NCBI RefSeq assembly: GCF_017254835.1
Contig: NZ_JAFKCW010000001.1
Coordinates: forward strand, 1,353,063-1,417,062
DNA length: 64,000 bases
Reading direction: 5' to 3'
Source of the DNA: Algoriphagus aestuariicola
GTDB lineage: Bacteria > Bacteroidota > Bacteroidia > Cytophagales > Cyclobacteriaceae
The notes beneath the pieces are model-generated. The model was not told where the DNA came from. It saw only the letters and a program-made list of their open reading frames with translations, and searched no databases. Shown in pieces: positions 43,169 to 52,173 of this stretch. Positions within the stretch are counted from its first letter, which is position 1; each line of letters begins with the position of its first letter. The translations under genes and the position numbers were made by a program.

Positions 43169-44494
43169 TCAGTCGTGGGTGGCACGTCGATCTGTGATCA
43201 GGAGGTTGGAAAGCCCAGCCAGGATCAGTAGGGTTCCCGCAAGTAGCATCGTGTTGATCACTGCTTCGCCAAAGATTAGCTTGTAGAGGAAATTGACTCC
43301 GCCCAGCGCCGCCACGATTTGGGGCAGTACGATGAACATGTTGAATATTCCCATGTACACGCCCATTTTCTTCGGCTCGACCGAGCCCGAAAGCATGGCA
43401 TAGGGCATCGATAATATACTCGCCCAAGCAATCCCAACGAGCCCAAAACAAAGGTGTAACATCCAAGTTTCCGTGATGAAATAGATCAAAATGAATCCGA
43501 TTCCACCCGAAATTAAACTGACGAGATGAAGTAGTTTTCGGTTGATTTTGATCCTGGATGCCACAAAGGCAAGGATCAAGGCATAGAACATCGAGACCAG
43601 CCCGTAGGTGCCCAGGTAAGTGCCGACGCTGTCGGCGGCATCGTTATAGGCAGCGGAAGTGGTGTCTGTGGCGCCAAAGATGTGCGAGGTGATCGCCGGA
43701 GTGGCAAAACTCCACATGGTGAAAAAGGCGAACCAAGAAAAAAACTGTACCACTCCAAGCTGCTTCATCACCTTGGGCATTTCCGCGATATTCTTCAGGA
43801 TTTCCCCAAATCCGGCTAGAAATCCCGTATTCAGTGATCTTTCTTTTTCAAATTCAGCCTGATCCTCCGGGGGATGTTCCTCGGTTGTCAATATGGTATA
43901 GAGTATGGAGGTGAAAAGGACAAACGCGCCGATTGCAAAGGCATACTTGACCGAATCTGGGACTACTCCGGGCTCCGCGGTGTTGGAAGCTCCAAGCCAG
44001 GTCATCAGCCAAGGGAGATTTGAGGCGACCCATGTTCCGATGCCGATGATCAGGGTCTGGACCACAAAGCCGTAGCTTCGCTGGGAATCGGGAAGTTTGT
44101 CAGCAACTAAAGCGCGGAAAGGCTCCATGGAGATATTGATCGAAGCATCCAAGATCCACAGGGCTCCGGCGGCCATCCAGAGCGCGGAGGAGTATGGAGC
44201 GAAAAAAAGCGCAATAGTACTCAGAACAGCACCAACAAAGAAGAATGGCTTCCGCCTGCCGAACCGCGGATGCCAAGTGCGATCGCTCAGATGTCCCACG
44301 ATCGGCTGCACAAGAAGTCCCGTAAGTGGAGCGGCTATCCAGAGAAAGGGAATGGCGTCCTTGTCAGCTCCTAGCGTCTGAAAGATCCTTGACATGAACC
44401 CGCCTTGCAAAGCGAATCCGAACTGGATTCCGAGAAATCCGAAACTCATGTTCCAGATTTGCCAGAAACTCAGGTTTCTTTTAGGTTGTTTCAT
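43169..44494 (-). CDS. MFS sugar transporter of the SLC45/GPH-like type
   Basis: The 441-aa product has about 12 membrane helices. The N-terminal part has NMSFGFLGIQFGFALQ and the intracellular loop GHLSDRTWHPRFGRRKPFF, characteristic of SLC45-like sucrose/maltose transporters in Bacteroidota. LDASINISMEPFRALVADKL is another marker of that family. It lies in the inner membrane and probably carries out proton-coupled uptake of alpha-glucosides. It is 35 bp downstream of the GH31 gene and shares its direction, so the pair takes up and hydrolyses the same sugars. Confidence 0.93.
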   Translation of the reverse strand: MKQPKRNLSFWQIWNMSFGFLGIQFGFALQGGFMSRIFQTLGADKDAIPFLWIAAPLTGLLVQPIVGHLSDRTWHPRFGRRKPFFFVGAVLSTIALFFAPYSSALWMAAGALWILDASINISMEPFRALVADKLPDSQRSYGFVVQTLIIGIGTWVASNLPWLMTWLGASNTAEPGVVPDSVKYAFAIGAFVLFTSILYTILTTEEHPPEDQAEFEKERSLNTGFLAGFGEILKNIAEMPKVMKQLGVVQFFSWFAFFTMWSFATPAITSHIFGATDTTSAAYNDAADSVGTYLGTYGLVSMFYALILAFVASRIKINRKLLHLVSLISGGIGFILIYFITETWMLHLCFGLVGIAWASILSMPYAMLSGSVEPKKMGVYMGIFNMFIVLPQIVAALGGVNFLYKLIFGEAVINTMLLAGTLLILAGLSNLLITDRRATHD

Positions 44495-44529
44495 TTAGGT
44501 TTATTGGGTTGGAATTTTGGGAAAACGGC

Positions 44530-46968
44530 TTACTTGAGCCCCTTGACTTCAAATGACCCAGGCAAGTGGCCGAAGTCCAAGTAGGGTAGGTTCTTGATTT
44601 CGAAATAGGGGTGGTCCATTTCGGGAAGTGGGTCGAATTCGGTCAATTTTCCCAGAAAGGAGAAGTTTTCCTGCGAAAGCGCTACGCTTTTTCCTGCGAG
44701 TTCTACACTCCTGCATGCAAAACCATGGAGATAGAGTCGGATTTTTTTAAAGTCGCTGGGATAGCTTCCCTCTGAGGCTTCAAAATGTAGGGATTCGGTC
44801 GTAGGATTGTAGCTGATTTTTCTTCGAAAATATTTATCGGACTGATAGTCTAAGCCCTCACCCTCATCTTCGTAGTGGATATACGCGGAGGGAGAGCTTC
44901 CCTTGTAGAGGTGAATGCGAAGTGTGCCGTCGTGGGCCTGCCCGGTGTGTTCTACGTCGGACTGGGAGGTGAACAGCTGTCCGCCCTTGGCATAGACTGG
45001 CAGATAGTTGAGCGGGCAGTCTTGGTAGATGGTCTGGTTGCCAGAGTGAATTTCATCAGAATATAGGTAATACCATTCACCGTCTGGCAGGTACACTTTG
45101 GTGATGGATTTGGTGCTTTCCACTGGAGCTACCAGCAGGCAACCACAAAAGAGGTATTGGTTTTGGTAAGCCGAAAGGTAAACATTTGGGTCATTGGGAT
45201 ATCGCAGGGCCAGGCTTTCGCAAATCGGGAGACCGGAGATGCTGGCAAGGTAAAATTTGCTATAAAGTGTGGGGATTATCCTATATCTGATTTTCATATA
45301 GTTTCGGCTGATCTCCTCCACCTCCTCACCAAATGCCCAAGGCTCGGCATCGTTGCTGTTGATCATGGAATGCGCCCGATAGAAAGGGGCAAATGCGCCG
45401 ATGCTCATCCATCTCGCAAAAAGCGATTTGCTCGCCTCCCCAGCAAAACCTCCCACGTCGTATCCAGCGAAAGCGACACCGCTCATACCTAAGCTATTGA
45501 CTAGGCTGACTCCTGCGAGCATGTGTTCCTCGGAAGCTACGTTGTCTCCAGTCCAGGCTGCGGCATAGCGTTGGATTCCTGAAAAACCTGCTCGAGTAAG
45601 CACGAAAGGCCGTTTTTTGGGGTTTTGCAAATGAGCTCCCTCCTGTGCGCTGCGTGCCATCTGCATGCCGTAGATGTTTCGGGCTTTACGATGGGAGGAT
45701 TTTTTACCGTCAAATTCAAACTCGATCAGGTTAGGCGTAAACTGCCCCCAAGAGGCGGGCTCGTTCATGTCGGTCCAAAACCCCTCCACGCCAGCATCGG
45801 TGTAAAACGCCATTTTTTCCGCCCACCAGCCTCTGGTTTCCGGTTTTGTAAAGTCAGGGAAGGCGCACCAGCCAGGCCAGACTTGAGCTTCATAAATCTC
45901 CCCGTCTGGATATTTTACAAAAAGATCGTTTTTTAATCCTTCCTCATAAGGGCCATATCCTTTTTGGGTTTTGATTCCAGGATCCATGATGACTACAACC
46001 TTGAACCCTTTTTCTTTCAGACGGGCGATCATTGCCTTTGGATCGCTGAATTTTTCCCCATCAAAGGTAAATACCTTGTAGCTTTCCATGTGATGGATGT
46101 CTAGATAGATCACATCCGCAGGCATATTTTTATCCCGAAAAGTCTGCGCAAGAGTAAATACCTCCGAGTCTGGATAGTAGGAATATCGACACTGTTGAAA
46201 GCCTAAGGCCCATTTGGGCGGAAGAGACATCCTTCCCGTCAACCACGTGTAAGACCCAATTATTTCTGGGACGGTTGGTTGGTGGATAAAATAATAATCC
46301 ATGTCGCCATCCTCGGCGCTGAAATACACAAAGCGATTGGTAGAAGCGCCAAAGTTGAACACGGTCTTATGTGTGTTGTCAAAAAAGATCCCATACTGGC
46401 CTTTTTCGTGGATTCCCATGTAAAAAGGGATGCTCAGGTAGAGCGGATCATCGCCGACCCCGTAGGCAAAATAGTCCGTGTTCCAATTGGTAAAGGCTTT
46501 GCCAGATCGGTCCATATTGCCAGTTTTTTCGCCGAGCCCTATAAATTTCTCTTTGGGCTGAACCTGCTTGTAGGCAGTGACTTCGGTGCCTATCCAAGAG
46601 ATACCCAGGGAATCGTCAGCATTGAGGAGATTGCCCGAAAGGTCAAAAAATGACATTGAAAGGGCCGTTAAGTCGATCTTCAGATGCAACTGTGCAGTGG
46701 TGAGTAGGATTTGGGATTCCTGCACTTCCAGCTTAAAGTCTGTATTCTCCGGCTGGGCAATGACCGAATAGGGGTTGGTTTCGAAGCCGTCGTGAAGTCC
46801 TGCTTGAACCCGGATTATCCCTGCATTATAGACCGTGATCCTGAAATGGGCGGAGCTGCCCTTGCCTGTGAGGCCATCTACGGTTTGGCTCCATTCGCTG
46901 ACCGCTCCAAACCCACAATGTCGGGAAGAGTTGCGGGAAAATCTAGGGGAAGGGCTGGGTGGGGTCAT
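44530..46968 (-). CDS. Glycoside hydrolase family 31 alpha-glucosidase
   Basis: The 812-aa product lacks a clear signal and is probably cytoplasmic. The N-terminal beta-sandwich (about 20-235) precedes a TIM barrel. The nucleophile is in GFWTDMNEP (Asp400) and the acid/base in WTGDN (Asp475), both intact. The subsite segments DVIYLDIHHM and PFYRAHSMI are as in alpha-glucosidases. The C-terminal beta domains run from about 640. GH31 acts on terminal alpha-1,4 or alpha-1,6 glucose of maltose-type sugars. It is the first structural gene after the LacI regulator, with an operator-like palindrome about 140 nt upstream of its start. Confidence 0.95.
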   Translation of the reverse strand: MTPPSPSPRFSRNSSRHCGFGAVSEWSQTVDGLTGKGSSAHFRITVYNAGIIRVQAGLHDGFETNPYSVIAQPENTDFKLEVQESQILLTTAQLHLKIDLTALSMSFFDLSGNLLNADDSLGISWIGTEVTAYKQVQPKEKFIGLGEKTGNMDRSGKAFTNWNTDYFAYGVGDDPLYLSIPFYMGIHEKGQYGIFFDNTHKTVFNFGASTNRFVYFSAEDGDMDYYFIHQPTVPEIIGSYTWLTGRMSLPPKWALGFQQCRYSYYPDSEVFTLAQTFRDKNMPADVIYLDIHHMESYKVFTFDGEKFSDPKAMIARLKEKGFKVVVIMDPGIKTQKGYGPYEEGLKNDLFVKYPDGEIYEAQVWPGWCAFPDFTKPETRGWWAEKMAFYTDAGVEGFWTDMNEPASWGQFTPNLIEFEFDGKKSSHRKARNIYGMQMARSAQEGAHLQNPKKRPFVLTRAGFSGIQRYAAAWTGDNVASEEHMLAGVSLVNSLGMSGVAFAGYDVGGFAGEASKSLFARWMSIGAFAPFYRAHSMINSNDAEPWAFGEEVEEISRNYMKIRYRIIPTLYSKFYLASISGLPICESLALRYPNDPNVYLSAYQNQYLFCGCLLVAPVESTKSITKVYLPDGEWYYLYSDEIHSGNQTIYQDCPLNYLPVYAKGGQLFTSQSDVEHTGQAHDGTLRIHLYKGSSPSAYIHYEDEGEGLDYQSDKYFRRKISYNPTTESLHFEASEGSYPSDFKKIRLYLHGFACRSVELAGKSVALSQENFSFLGKLTEFDPLPEMDHPYFEIKNLPYLDFGHLPGSFEVKGLK

Positions 46969-47092
46969 TAGCGCGTAAAGTCAGAAGTTGCGATGGATCC
47001 GCACTAAATTAGAGAGGAAACTCGAAATAACGAGGGGCCGTAAATCCCCTTTCATCACCCCTTTTTCTTAGAAAATACCCTGTCTGCAGTAT

Positions 47093-47122
47093 TTGGGCTA
47101 TTCAAACGTTTGCAATGCCCAA
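47093..47122. promoter_or_regulatory. Composite palindrome, candidate LacI-family operator of the GH31-MFS operon
   Basis: The inner palindrome CAAACGTTTG (47103-47112) has the central CG typical of LacI/GalR-family operators. Outer arms TTGGGC (47093-47098) and GCCCAA (47117-47122) mirror exactly around the same centre. It lies between the stop of the LacI gene and the GH31 start. Confidence 0.65.
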
Positions 47123-47148
47123 GTGATTTTTTTGATTAAAAATGGATT

Positions 47149-48177
47149 TTAGCGTACAGAGGATTGCCGGGTGATTAACTCGGTGACTAATACAGAGGAA
47201 ATTTCCGATTTTTCCGGATCAAACTTCTTTTCAATCCAGTCCAGCAATAGCTGTGTAGATTTTACCCCCATTTCAAAGCCGGGCTGATAAACAGAGGAGA
47301 GCGTAGGATCAACCATGGAACAGAACTGCCAATTGCTGAACCCGACGATGCCCACTTCTGACGGGACTTGTAGTCCCGCTTCCTTGCAAGCCATCATGGC
47401 CCCTACTGCGGACATGTCGTTGTGTGCGAAAAATGCATCCGGTTTCTTCTTTAGGGTATGTAGGAGCTTTGACACAACCTGCTGTGCCTCCGCATTCGTG
47501 CCCAAGGGACATGGAACGATCATGGCTGGGTCTGGGGTGATGCCAGATTCTCTAAGAGCAGCTTGGTAGCCCTCCGACCTTTCCCTGGAGATTTTCAAGT
47601 TTGGGGGACCGGCCAGGTGGACGATGTTGCGGTAGCCTTGTTCCACCAAATGCTTGGTGGCTTCGAAGGCTCCGCCAAAGTCGTCAACGGTGACGGTGAT
47701 GGCTTTGGGGATTTCGGGAACGCGGTCAAAAAAAACGATGGGAAAGCCCTTGTCTATCAGATTGCTGAAATGTTCAAAATCGGTGGTTTCCTTGGAGTAG
47801 CTGATCAATACGCCGTCTATCTGGTTGGAAAGCATGGTATTGATGCTTGATTTTTCCCGGATGAGCTTTTCGTTGGTCTGGGTTAAGATCACATTGTACC
47901 CCCTCGAAAAGGCTTCTTCTTCGATTCCGCTAATGACTGTCGAGAAAAAAAAGTGGACGACCTCCGGGATGATCACTCCGATGGTAAAAGACCGACTATG
48001 GCGTAGTGAAAGCGCAATCGCATTTGGCCTATAGTTTAGCTTTTCGGCCATAGCCTTCACTTTGCGTTTGGTTTCACTGTTGATTCCCGGATAGTTTTTG
48101 AGTGCCCTGGATACAGTGGACGCAGAGAGGTTGAGCTCCCTGGCAATGTCTTTAATGGTAGCTTGCTCGAGCTTCAT
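47149..48177 (-). CDS. LacI/GalR-family transcriptional regulator
   Basis: The 342-aa product has the N-terminal LacI HTH (about 6-55): IKDIARELNLSASTVSRALK, then the hinge helix region KLNYRPNAIALSLR. A periplasmic-binding-type effector domain follows (SFTIGVIIPEVVHFFFS to the end), with FDRVP, YRNIVHLAGP, AHNDMSAVGAM and VGIVGFSNW. It lies 180 bp upstream of GH31 on the same strand, so it very probably controls the GH31-MFS alpha-glucoside operon through the palindrome at 47093, and perhaps its own gene. Confidence 0.95.
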   Translation of the reverse strand: MKLEQATIKDIARELNLSASTVSRALKNYPGINSETKRKVKAMAEKLNYRPNAIALSLRHSRSFTIGVIIPEVVHFFFSTVISGIEEEAFSRGYNVILTQTNEKLIREKSSINTMLSNQIDGVLISYSKETTDFEHFSNLIDKGFPIVFFDRVPEIPKAITVTVDDFGGAFEATKHLVEQGYRNIVHLAGPPNLKISRERSEGYQAALRESGITPDPAMIVPCPLGTNAEAQQVVSKLLHTLKKKPDAFFAHNDMSAVGAMMACKEAGLQVPSEVGIVGFSNWQFCSMVDPTLSSVYQPGFEMGVKSTQLLLDWIEKKFDPEKSEISSVLVTELITRQSSVR

Positions 48178-48483
48178 TTACGGCTAGTAGCTTATATGGC
48201 TTTGGGTTTAGAGGCTATAATTTCCGCGTTCGGATCATCGAACTAAGAAACTGAAGCTGAGAAAGATGGTCAAAGTTCGGCAAAGTAACAAGGCATAGAG
48301 GTGTCTCCGTAGATGGGAAATCCGACAAAACATCACTGGGGATGGGAAAACAAAGCGATTTTTTTGTCTCACTGACAGTGTATTTTCACGACTAATCCTT
48401 TGGCAATAGGTCGGGTTGGATTTATATTCCGAAGTTTAACCTACAATCGTCCAACCTTTAATCAATTTTCCTCCCTTTTGTTT
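48178..48483. other. Divergent intergenic region (LacI / DUF5723)
   Basis: This 306-bp divergent region contains a dyad GTTCG-GATCAT-CGAAC (48228-48243), about 50 nt upstream of the LacI start. It is distinct in orientation from the permease dyads. No clear -7 element was found for either gene. Confidence 0.3.
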
Positions 48484-49800
48484 ATGAAAAAAACAATACT
48501 CCTCCTCTCAGGTGTGCTTTTTTCCTTGCCGGGCTTGGGCCAAAACTTCGTCGGAGCCCAGATTGACAGTCGGATGGGCGTGCAGTCCCTGACGCTTAAT
48601 CCCGCACTGGGATCGCTATCCCGTACTAAACTGGACATCAATCTGATCTCTGCATCTTCCTTTGTAGGGAGTGACTATCTATCGATCGACTTGAGCGATC
48701 TAGGAAGCCTTGTAGAGGGTTTCGATGTGGACGAAGACCTAGATACAAATCCCCTCCCTGATAACAACTTTTTTGGAAACGTCGACGTGCTCGGTCCCTC
48801 TATGCTCATGAGACTTAACGAGATGAGTGTGGTTTCCCTTACCACCCGTGCCCGGGGTTTTTTCAACTTGAACAATGTAGATGGAGACTTTTATGAGCTG
48901 GTAACCAATCCGGAGACGGGATTGGTGGACTTCAATGCGGAGATGGAGGATCTGTCCGGAATTGGGCATGTCTGGGGGGAAATAGGCTTGGGCTATTCCC
49001 GCCTTTTGGTGGATAGAGCGACACACAGCTTCAGTGCCGGTGTAAATATGAAGCTCCTCTTGGGAGCTGGAGGAGTATTTGGCGACAGCCCTCTCCTTAG
49101 CGCGGACTTCAACTCTTCGAATGACATGGTGACTACTGGTGGTACCCTGGATTACGGCTACTCAGTAGGCTTTGACTCGGAGGACATCGGTTTTTCAGAG
49201 ATTCAGCCGGGTTTTGCGGTAGACCTGGGATTCATCTACGAACTCAAGGGGAATACCGTAGGAGACGACTACAAGCTCAGGGCGGGAGTATCCGTTTTGG
49301 ATATCGGCTCGGTGAAATATCATGACGGCTATCGTATCAACTATACTATGGACGCTACCATTACGGCCGATGAGTTTGAGGAAAAGGATTTTCAGGAGGT
49401 GCTGGAAGACAACTTCGCTGGGACTGAGAGGCCTTTCGAAGGGAAGCTGGGTTTGCCCACTTCTCTACAACTCTTTGTAGACTATGGGATAAACCATCGT
49501 TTATACCTAAGCGCACAGGCAGGGCTGGCCTTGAGTAAGGACGGCGGCATTCCTGTGAGCCGTGTGATCAACACCACCACCATCACTCCTCGATTGGAGA
49601 TGCGCTGGCTGAGTATATACAGTCCGATCAGTTGGAGGCAGTATGACTCCACGCCTTCTTGGGGTCTGGGACTGAGAATGGGTCCAGTGCTCGTAGGTTC
49701 TGGCTCTATTTTAACCAATGCGATTTCCAAAAAATCCAGAACCACAGACGTCTATGCGGCAATCAAACTGCCTATCTACGGCAAGGACAAGGTTGACTAG
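48484..49800 (+). CDS. DUF5723-family outer-membrane beta-barrel-like protein
   Basis: The ATG at 48484 gives a signal peptide (MKKTILLLSGVLFSLPGLGQ). An in-frame ATG at 48400 would bury the signal behind 28 residues. The 438-aa product has the DUF5723 hallmarks: LNPALGSLSRTKLDINLISASSFVGSDYL and NEMSVVSLTTRARGFF near the N-terminus, then alternating beta strands ending in YAAIKLPIYGK. These proteins are exported and are probably outer-membrane beta barrels. Function is unknown. It is alone on the plus strand. Confidence 0.85.
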   Translation: MKKTILLLSGVLFSLPGLGQNFVGAQIDSRMGVQSLTLNPALGSLSRTKLDINLISASSFVGSDYLSIDLSDLGSLVEGFDVDEDLDTNPLPDNNFFGNVDVLGPSMLMRLNEMSVVSLTTRARGFFNLNNVDGDFYELVTNPETGLVDFNAEMEDLSGIGHVWGEIGLGYSRLLVDRATHSFSAGVNMKLLLGAGGVFGDSPLLSADFNSSNDMVTTGGTLDYGYSVGFDSEDIGFSEIQPGFAVDLGFIYELKGNTVGDDYKLRAGVSVLDIGSVKYHDGYRINYTMDATITADEFEEKDFQEVLEDNFAGTERPFEGKLGLPTSLQLFVDYGINHRLYLSAQAGLALSKDGGIPVSRVINTTTITPRLEMRWLSIYSPISWRQYDSTPSWGLGLRMGPVLVGSGSILTNAISKKSRTTDVYAAIKLPIYGKDKVD

Positions 49801-49887
49801 GGAACATCCCAAAGCTGAACCTTGCAATGAAAAAAGCGAAAATGTGCTGTCTCGCAAGACAAGTTGATAGAGTTTTATTCCAAAGGC

Positions 49888-50088
49888 TTACTCCCTCCAA
49901 TATGCTTCGAGAATACATATAAGATGCAAAATAACACCCGGAACAATCAGCAGAAAATAGCCGGCGATCACAACGACAAACCAGATCAATCCCTGTAGTT
50001 TATTGCCTCTGCGAAACTGACCCCAACCAGGAATCAGGAAACTTAAAAATGCAGCAGTACCCGGGTCGATTGTGGAGGCATGTGTCAT
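49888..50088 (-). CDS. Small two-helix membrane protein
   Basis: The 66-aa product has two hydrophobic segments (about 10-22 and 32-58) around LSFLIPGWGQFRRGNKLQG. The GWGQFxRG pattern resembles small TM2/DUF5683-like proteins of Bacteroidota. No signal or catalytic residues are seen, and the function is unknown. The gene is 54 bp downstream of the AHSA1 gene on the same strand and may be co-transcribed. Confidence 0.7.
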   Translation of the reverse strand: MTHASTIDPGTAAFLSFLIPGWGQFRRGNKLQGLIWFVVVIAGYFLLIVPGVILHLICILEAYWRE

Positions 50089-50142
50089 CTGGCTCTTATC
50101 TATTGATGAGGATAACTTAAGTTAGGATTTTATGCGCAAATC

Positions 50143-50646
50143 TCAGCCTCCGAGTTCCAATAAATAGGCTTCAAGCTTCTCGAAGGTGCCTTTGAAGCCC
50201 TGTTTCATATTCCCATGATTTTGGAAAAAAAGTTCCTGGGAAGCCTCCGAAGCCTGATGTGGATAGGAGGTAAGCTTGAGTCGGCAGCCCTTTCCATCAG
50301 AGGTAAACGTATATTCGGTCCACATTTCCAGTGGCCAGTCGGCGCCAAAAGGAACTTCCGGTGCATTGATGGTCTCGCCTTCGGAATTGGAAAAGGCGTT
50401 CAACAAGACAATCCGATGCGGTTTTTCGATTTCGAGGTAAGTGAATTTGCCCCACATCTCGAAGCCATTGCCAGCCTTAAGCACATAATGGAATATTCCA
50501 TCTGAACGGAAATCAAAGGTTTTGATCTCCATCTCCATGCCTTTGGGCCCCCACCAGTTGATCAGATGTTCTTTGGTGGAGAACATATCGAAAACCTGAT
50601 CGGGTGATGAGTGAAGTGTTTGAGTGATTTCGAGGGCTGGATGCAT
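50143..50646 (-). CDS. AHSA1/SRPBCC-family protein
   Basis: The 167-aa product has the START/Bet-v-1-like fold markers of the AHSA1 group: ALEITQTLHSSPDQVFDMFS, HLINWWGPKGM, FEMWGKFTYLEIEKPHRIVL and HGNMKQGFKGTFEKLEAYL. These bind hydrophobic ligands or act as chaperone-ATPase activator-like proteins; the precise role here is unknown. It is cytoplasmic and lacks a signal. A long hairpin precedes it (50724-50759). Confidence 0.9.
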   Translation of the reverse strand: MHPALEITQTLHSSPDQVFDMFSTKEHLINWWGPKGMEMEIKTFDFRSDGIFHYVLKAGNGFEMWGKFTYLEIEKPHRIVLLNAFSNSEGETINAPEVPFGADWPLEMWTEYTFTSDGKGCRLKLTSYPHQASEASQELFFQNHGNMKQGFKGTFEKLEAYLLELGG

Positions 50647-50723
50647 GGGAGTTTTGGTTAAAGACTTTTCAAAAAACTAATGGTTTTGACCTGTTGTTAA
50701 ACATCTCTTTAAAAGTTTCCGAC

Positions 50724-50759
50724 TCTGCTCAGGGTGGCAGAGCGGTCGCCCTGAGCAGA
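50724..50759. repeat. Long perfect inverted repeat, REP-like
   Basis: Eleven-bp arms TCTGCTCAGGG (50724-50734) and CCCTGAGCAGA (50749-50759) surround a 14-nt loop. It lies between the AHSA1 start and the stop of the PLP-enzyme gene, both on the minus strand. There is no T-tract, so it resembles a REP-type palindrome more than an intrinsic terminator; the CCCTGAGC core is common in such elements. Confidence 0.5.
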
Positions 50760-50781
50760 TTTCAAGGATGCATAAAACTGC

Positions 50782-51882
50782 TCATTGCCCCTCGCAGTGA
50801 TCGATCTTTTTCCCATCCAAACTCAAATATTCCGCCATGCAGTCCGCCGTCATGCAGGAGTGGATGGGGAGAATGCCCAGCAGATCACCGACTTTCACAC
50901 GTTCCAAAAGCGAATCGGAAGCCCTGATAATGCCATGTTCTTGGGAAATGCTTTTCAAGTAGGAGCGGTCGAAAGGGATGGTCCAGCCACTTTCATCCAA
51001 AAAAACCACTTCGCCAAAGTTCTTATTGCCCTCGCTGTCCACGAGTACGTCTTTGGCGAGATGAACGCCGCCTCCGTGAACGAGGATCTCTTTTCGTTCT
51101 CGGTTGATGTCCACGACCGGAACCGCTAGGCAGACCGAGATGTCGGCCTTTGTACAGCTTCCCAATTCTGCCTGCATGAGGTCAAAAAACACGAAGTTTC
51201 CTGGACCGATCTCATCCACATCACCAAAATCCTCCGTCACGGAACACCCAGGTGTATCCCCAACTCGCGTCACCAAATTCGGGAACTCAGACTGATATTT
51301 CATCTTCAGCATGTGGAGAGCCTGTCGGCTTTGTTCGTAGATCCCTGCTTTGTCCGGAGTGTAGTACGTATGTCCAGGATGGAGGTAGAAGCCTTTAAAG
51401 CGTAGCTTGTCAGACTGGGCAGCGATGCGAAGGATCTTCTCGATGGTGCCAAAGTCCGAGATATGCACGCCAGTCCTCCCATAGCCCGCATCGATTTCTA
51501 TGAAAAAGCCTACCGGATTGCTGAGTCCGTCCACCAGTTTTTGCGTGGTGACCGGGTTGACAAGCTGTACAGAAAGAGACTGGGAAACGGCGAGGCGATT
51601 GAGCTTTGGAGTTTCGAGGGGATTGAAAGGGAAAGCGATATGTATATTGTCCCAGCCCTGTCCGCAGAGGTACTCTGCCATCTTGATCGAAGATGCGGTG
51701 ACTTCCCGGATGCCGTACTCTTTAGCCCAGTTTCCGATTTCGCGGGATTGCGCCGTTTTCCAGTGTGGAACTAGTTTTTTGCCGTGGCGCTGGGCTTTGT
51801 CGGCCATTCGTTTGATGTTGGCTCGGGTGATGGGTTCGTTAATTAAAAGAGTAGGGGAAGTGATCTGATCAAGGTAGGACAT
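50782..51882 (-). CDS. D-threonine aldolase / D-serine dehydratase-like PLP enzyme
   Basis: The ATG at 51882 gives MSYLDQITSPTLLINEP, the usual opening; an upstream frame to 51933 would pass through a poly-A tract. The 366-aa product has the fold-III alanine racemase barrel. PHWKTAQ carries the PLP lysine (about residue 40), FIEIDAGYGRTGV is typical, and RVGDTPGCSVTEDFG fits. The C-terminal metal motif is PIHSCMTAD (His and Cys), as in D-threonine aldolases and D-serine dehydratases. The enzyme cleaves D-3-hydroxy-amino acids with PLP and a divalent metal. The exact substrate is uncertain. Confidence 0.9.
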   Translation of the reverse strand: MSYLDQITSPTLLINEPITRANIKRMADKAQRHGKKLVPHWKTAQSREIGNWAKEYGIREVTASSIKMAEYLCGQGWDNIHIAFPFNPLETPKLNRLAVSQSLSVQLVNPVTTQKLVDGLSNPVGFFIEIDAGYGRTGVHISDFGTIEKILRIAAQSDKLRFKGFYLHPGHTYYTPDKAGIYEQSRQALHMLKMKYQSEFPNLVTRVGDTPGCSVTEDFGDVDEIGPGNFVFFDLMQAELGSCTKADISVCLAVPVVDINRERKEILVHGGGVHLAKDVLVDSEGNKNFGEVVFLDESGWTIPFDRSYLKSISQEHGIIRASDSLLERVKVGDLLGILPIHSCMTADCMAEYLSLDGKKIDHCEGQ

Positions 51883-51890
51883 GTCGGGTC

Positions 51891-51902
51891 TTTTTTTTTT
51901 TT
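51891..51902. repeat. Run of 12 T (A12 in the leader of the PLP-enzyme gene)
   Basis: A homopolymer of 12 T starts 9 nt upstream of the ATG at 51882 on the coding (minus) strand, where it is read as A12. It sits in the ribosome-binding window. Upstream of it lies TTG-N19-TACTTTTA, a near match to a Bacteroidota promoter. Confidence 0.6.
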
Positions 51903-52097
51903 CTAAAAGTAAAAAGTAAGTGTCAACTAGCAAGACGTAACTGTCAAGTGTCCTAAGCTACCTAGCTGCTTGATTTCAAAAAGTTCTTCTTTGTTTGAAC
52001 AGGGAAGATTCTTCGGAAAAGCAATTCCGCAGCAGTCGGAATTTTCTTCAACTTTCCAAAATCCTGAAGCAGATGCGCGTAAGCCCGCCTTTTCTGT

Positions 52098-52105
52098 TAA
52101 TTTTG
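52098..52105 (+). promoter_or_regulatory. -7 element of the alaS promoter
   Basis: TAATTTTG matches TAnnTTTG and ends 68 nt before the alaS ATG. A -33 TTTG at the right distance was not found. Confidence 0.45.
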
Positions 52106-52173
52106 TGACCCGATAAAAGCGCCTCTTTTGGCCAACAAACAACAATATTTCATTTCTGCCCCTCAGACCCTCC

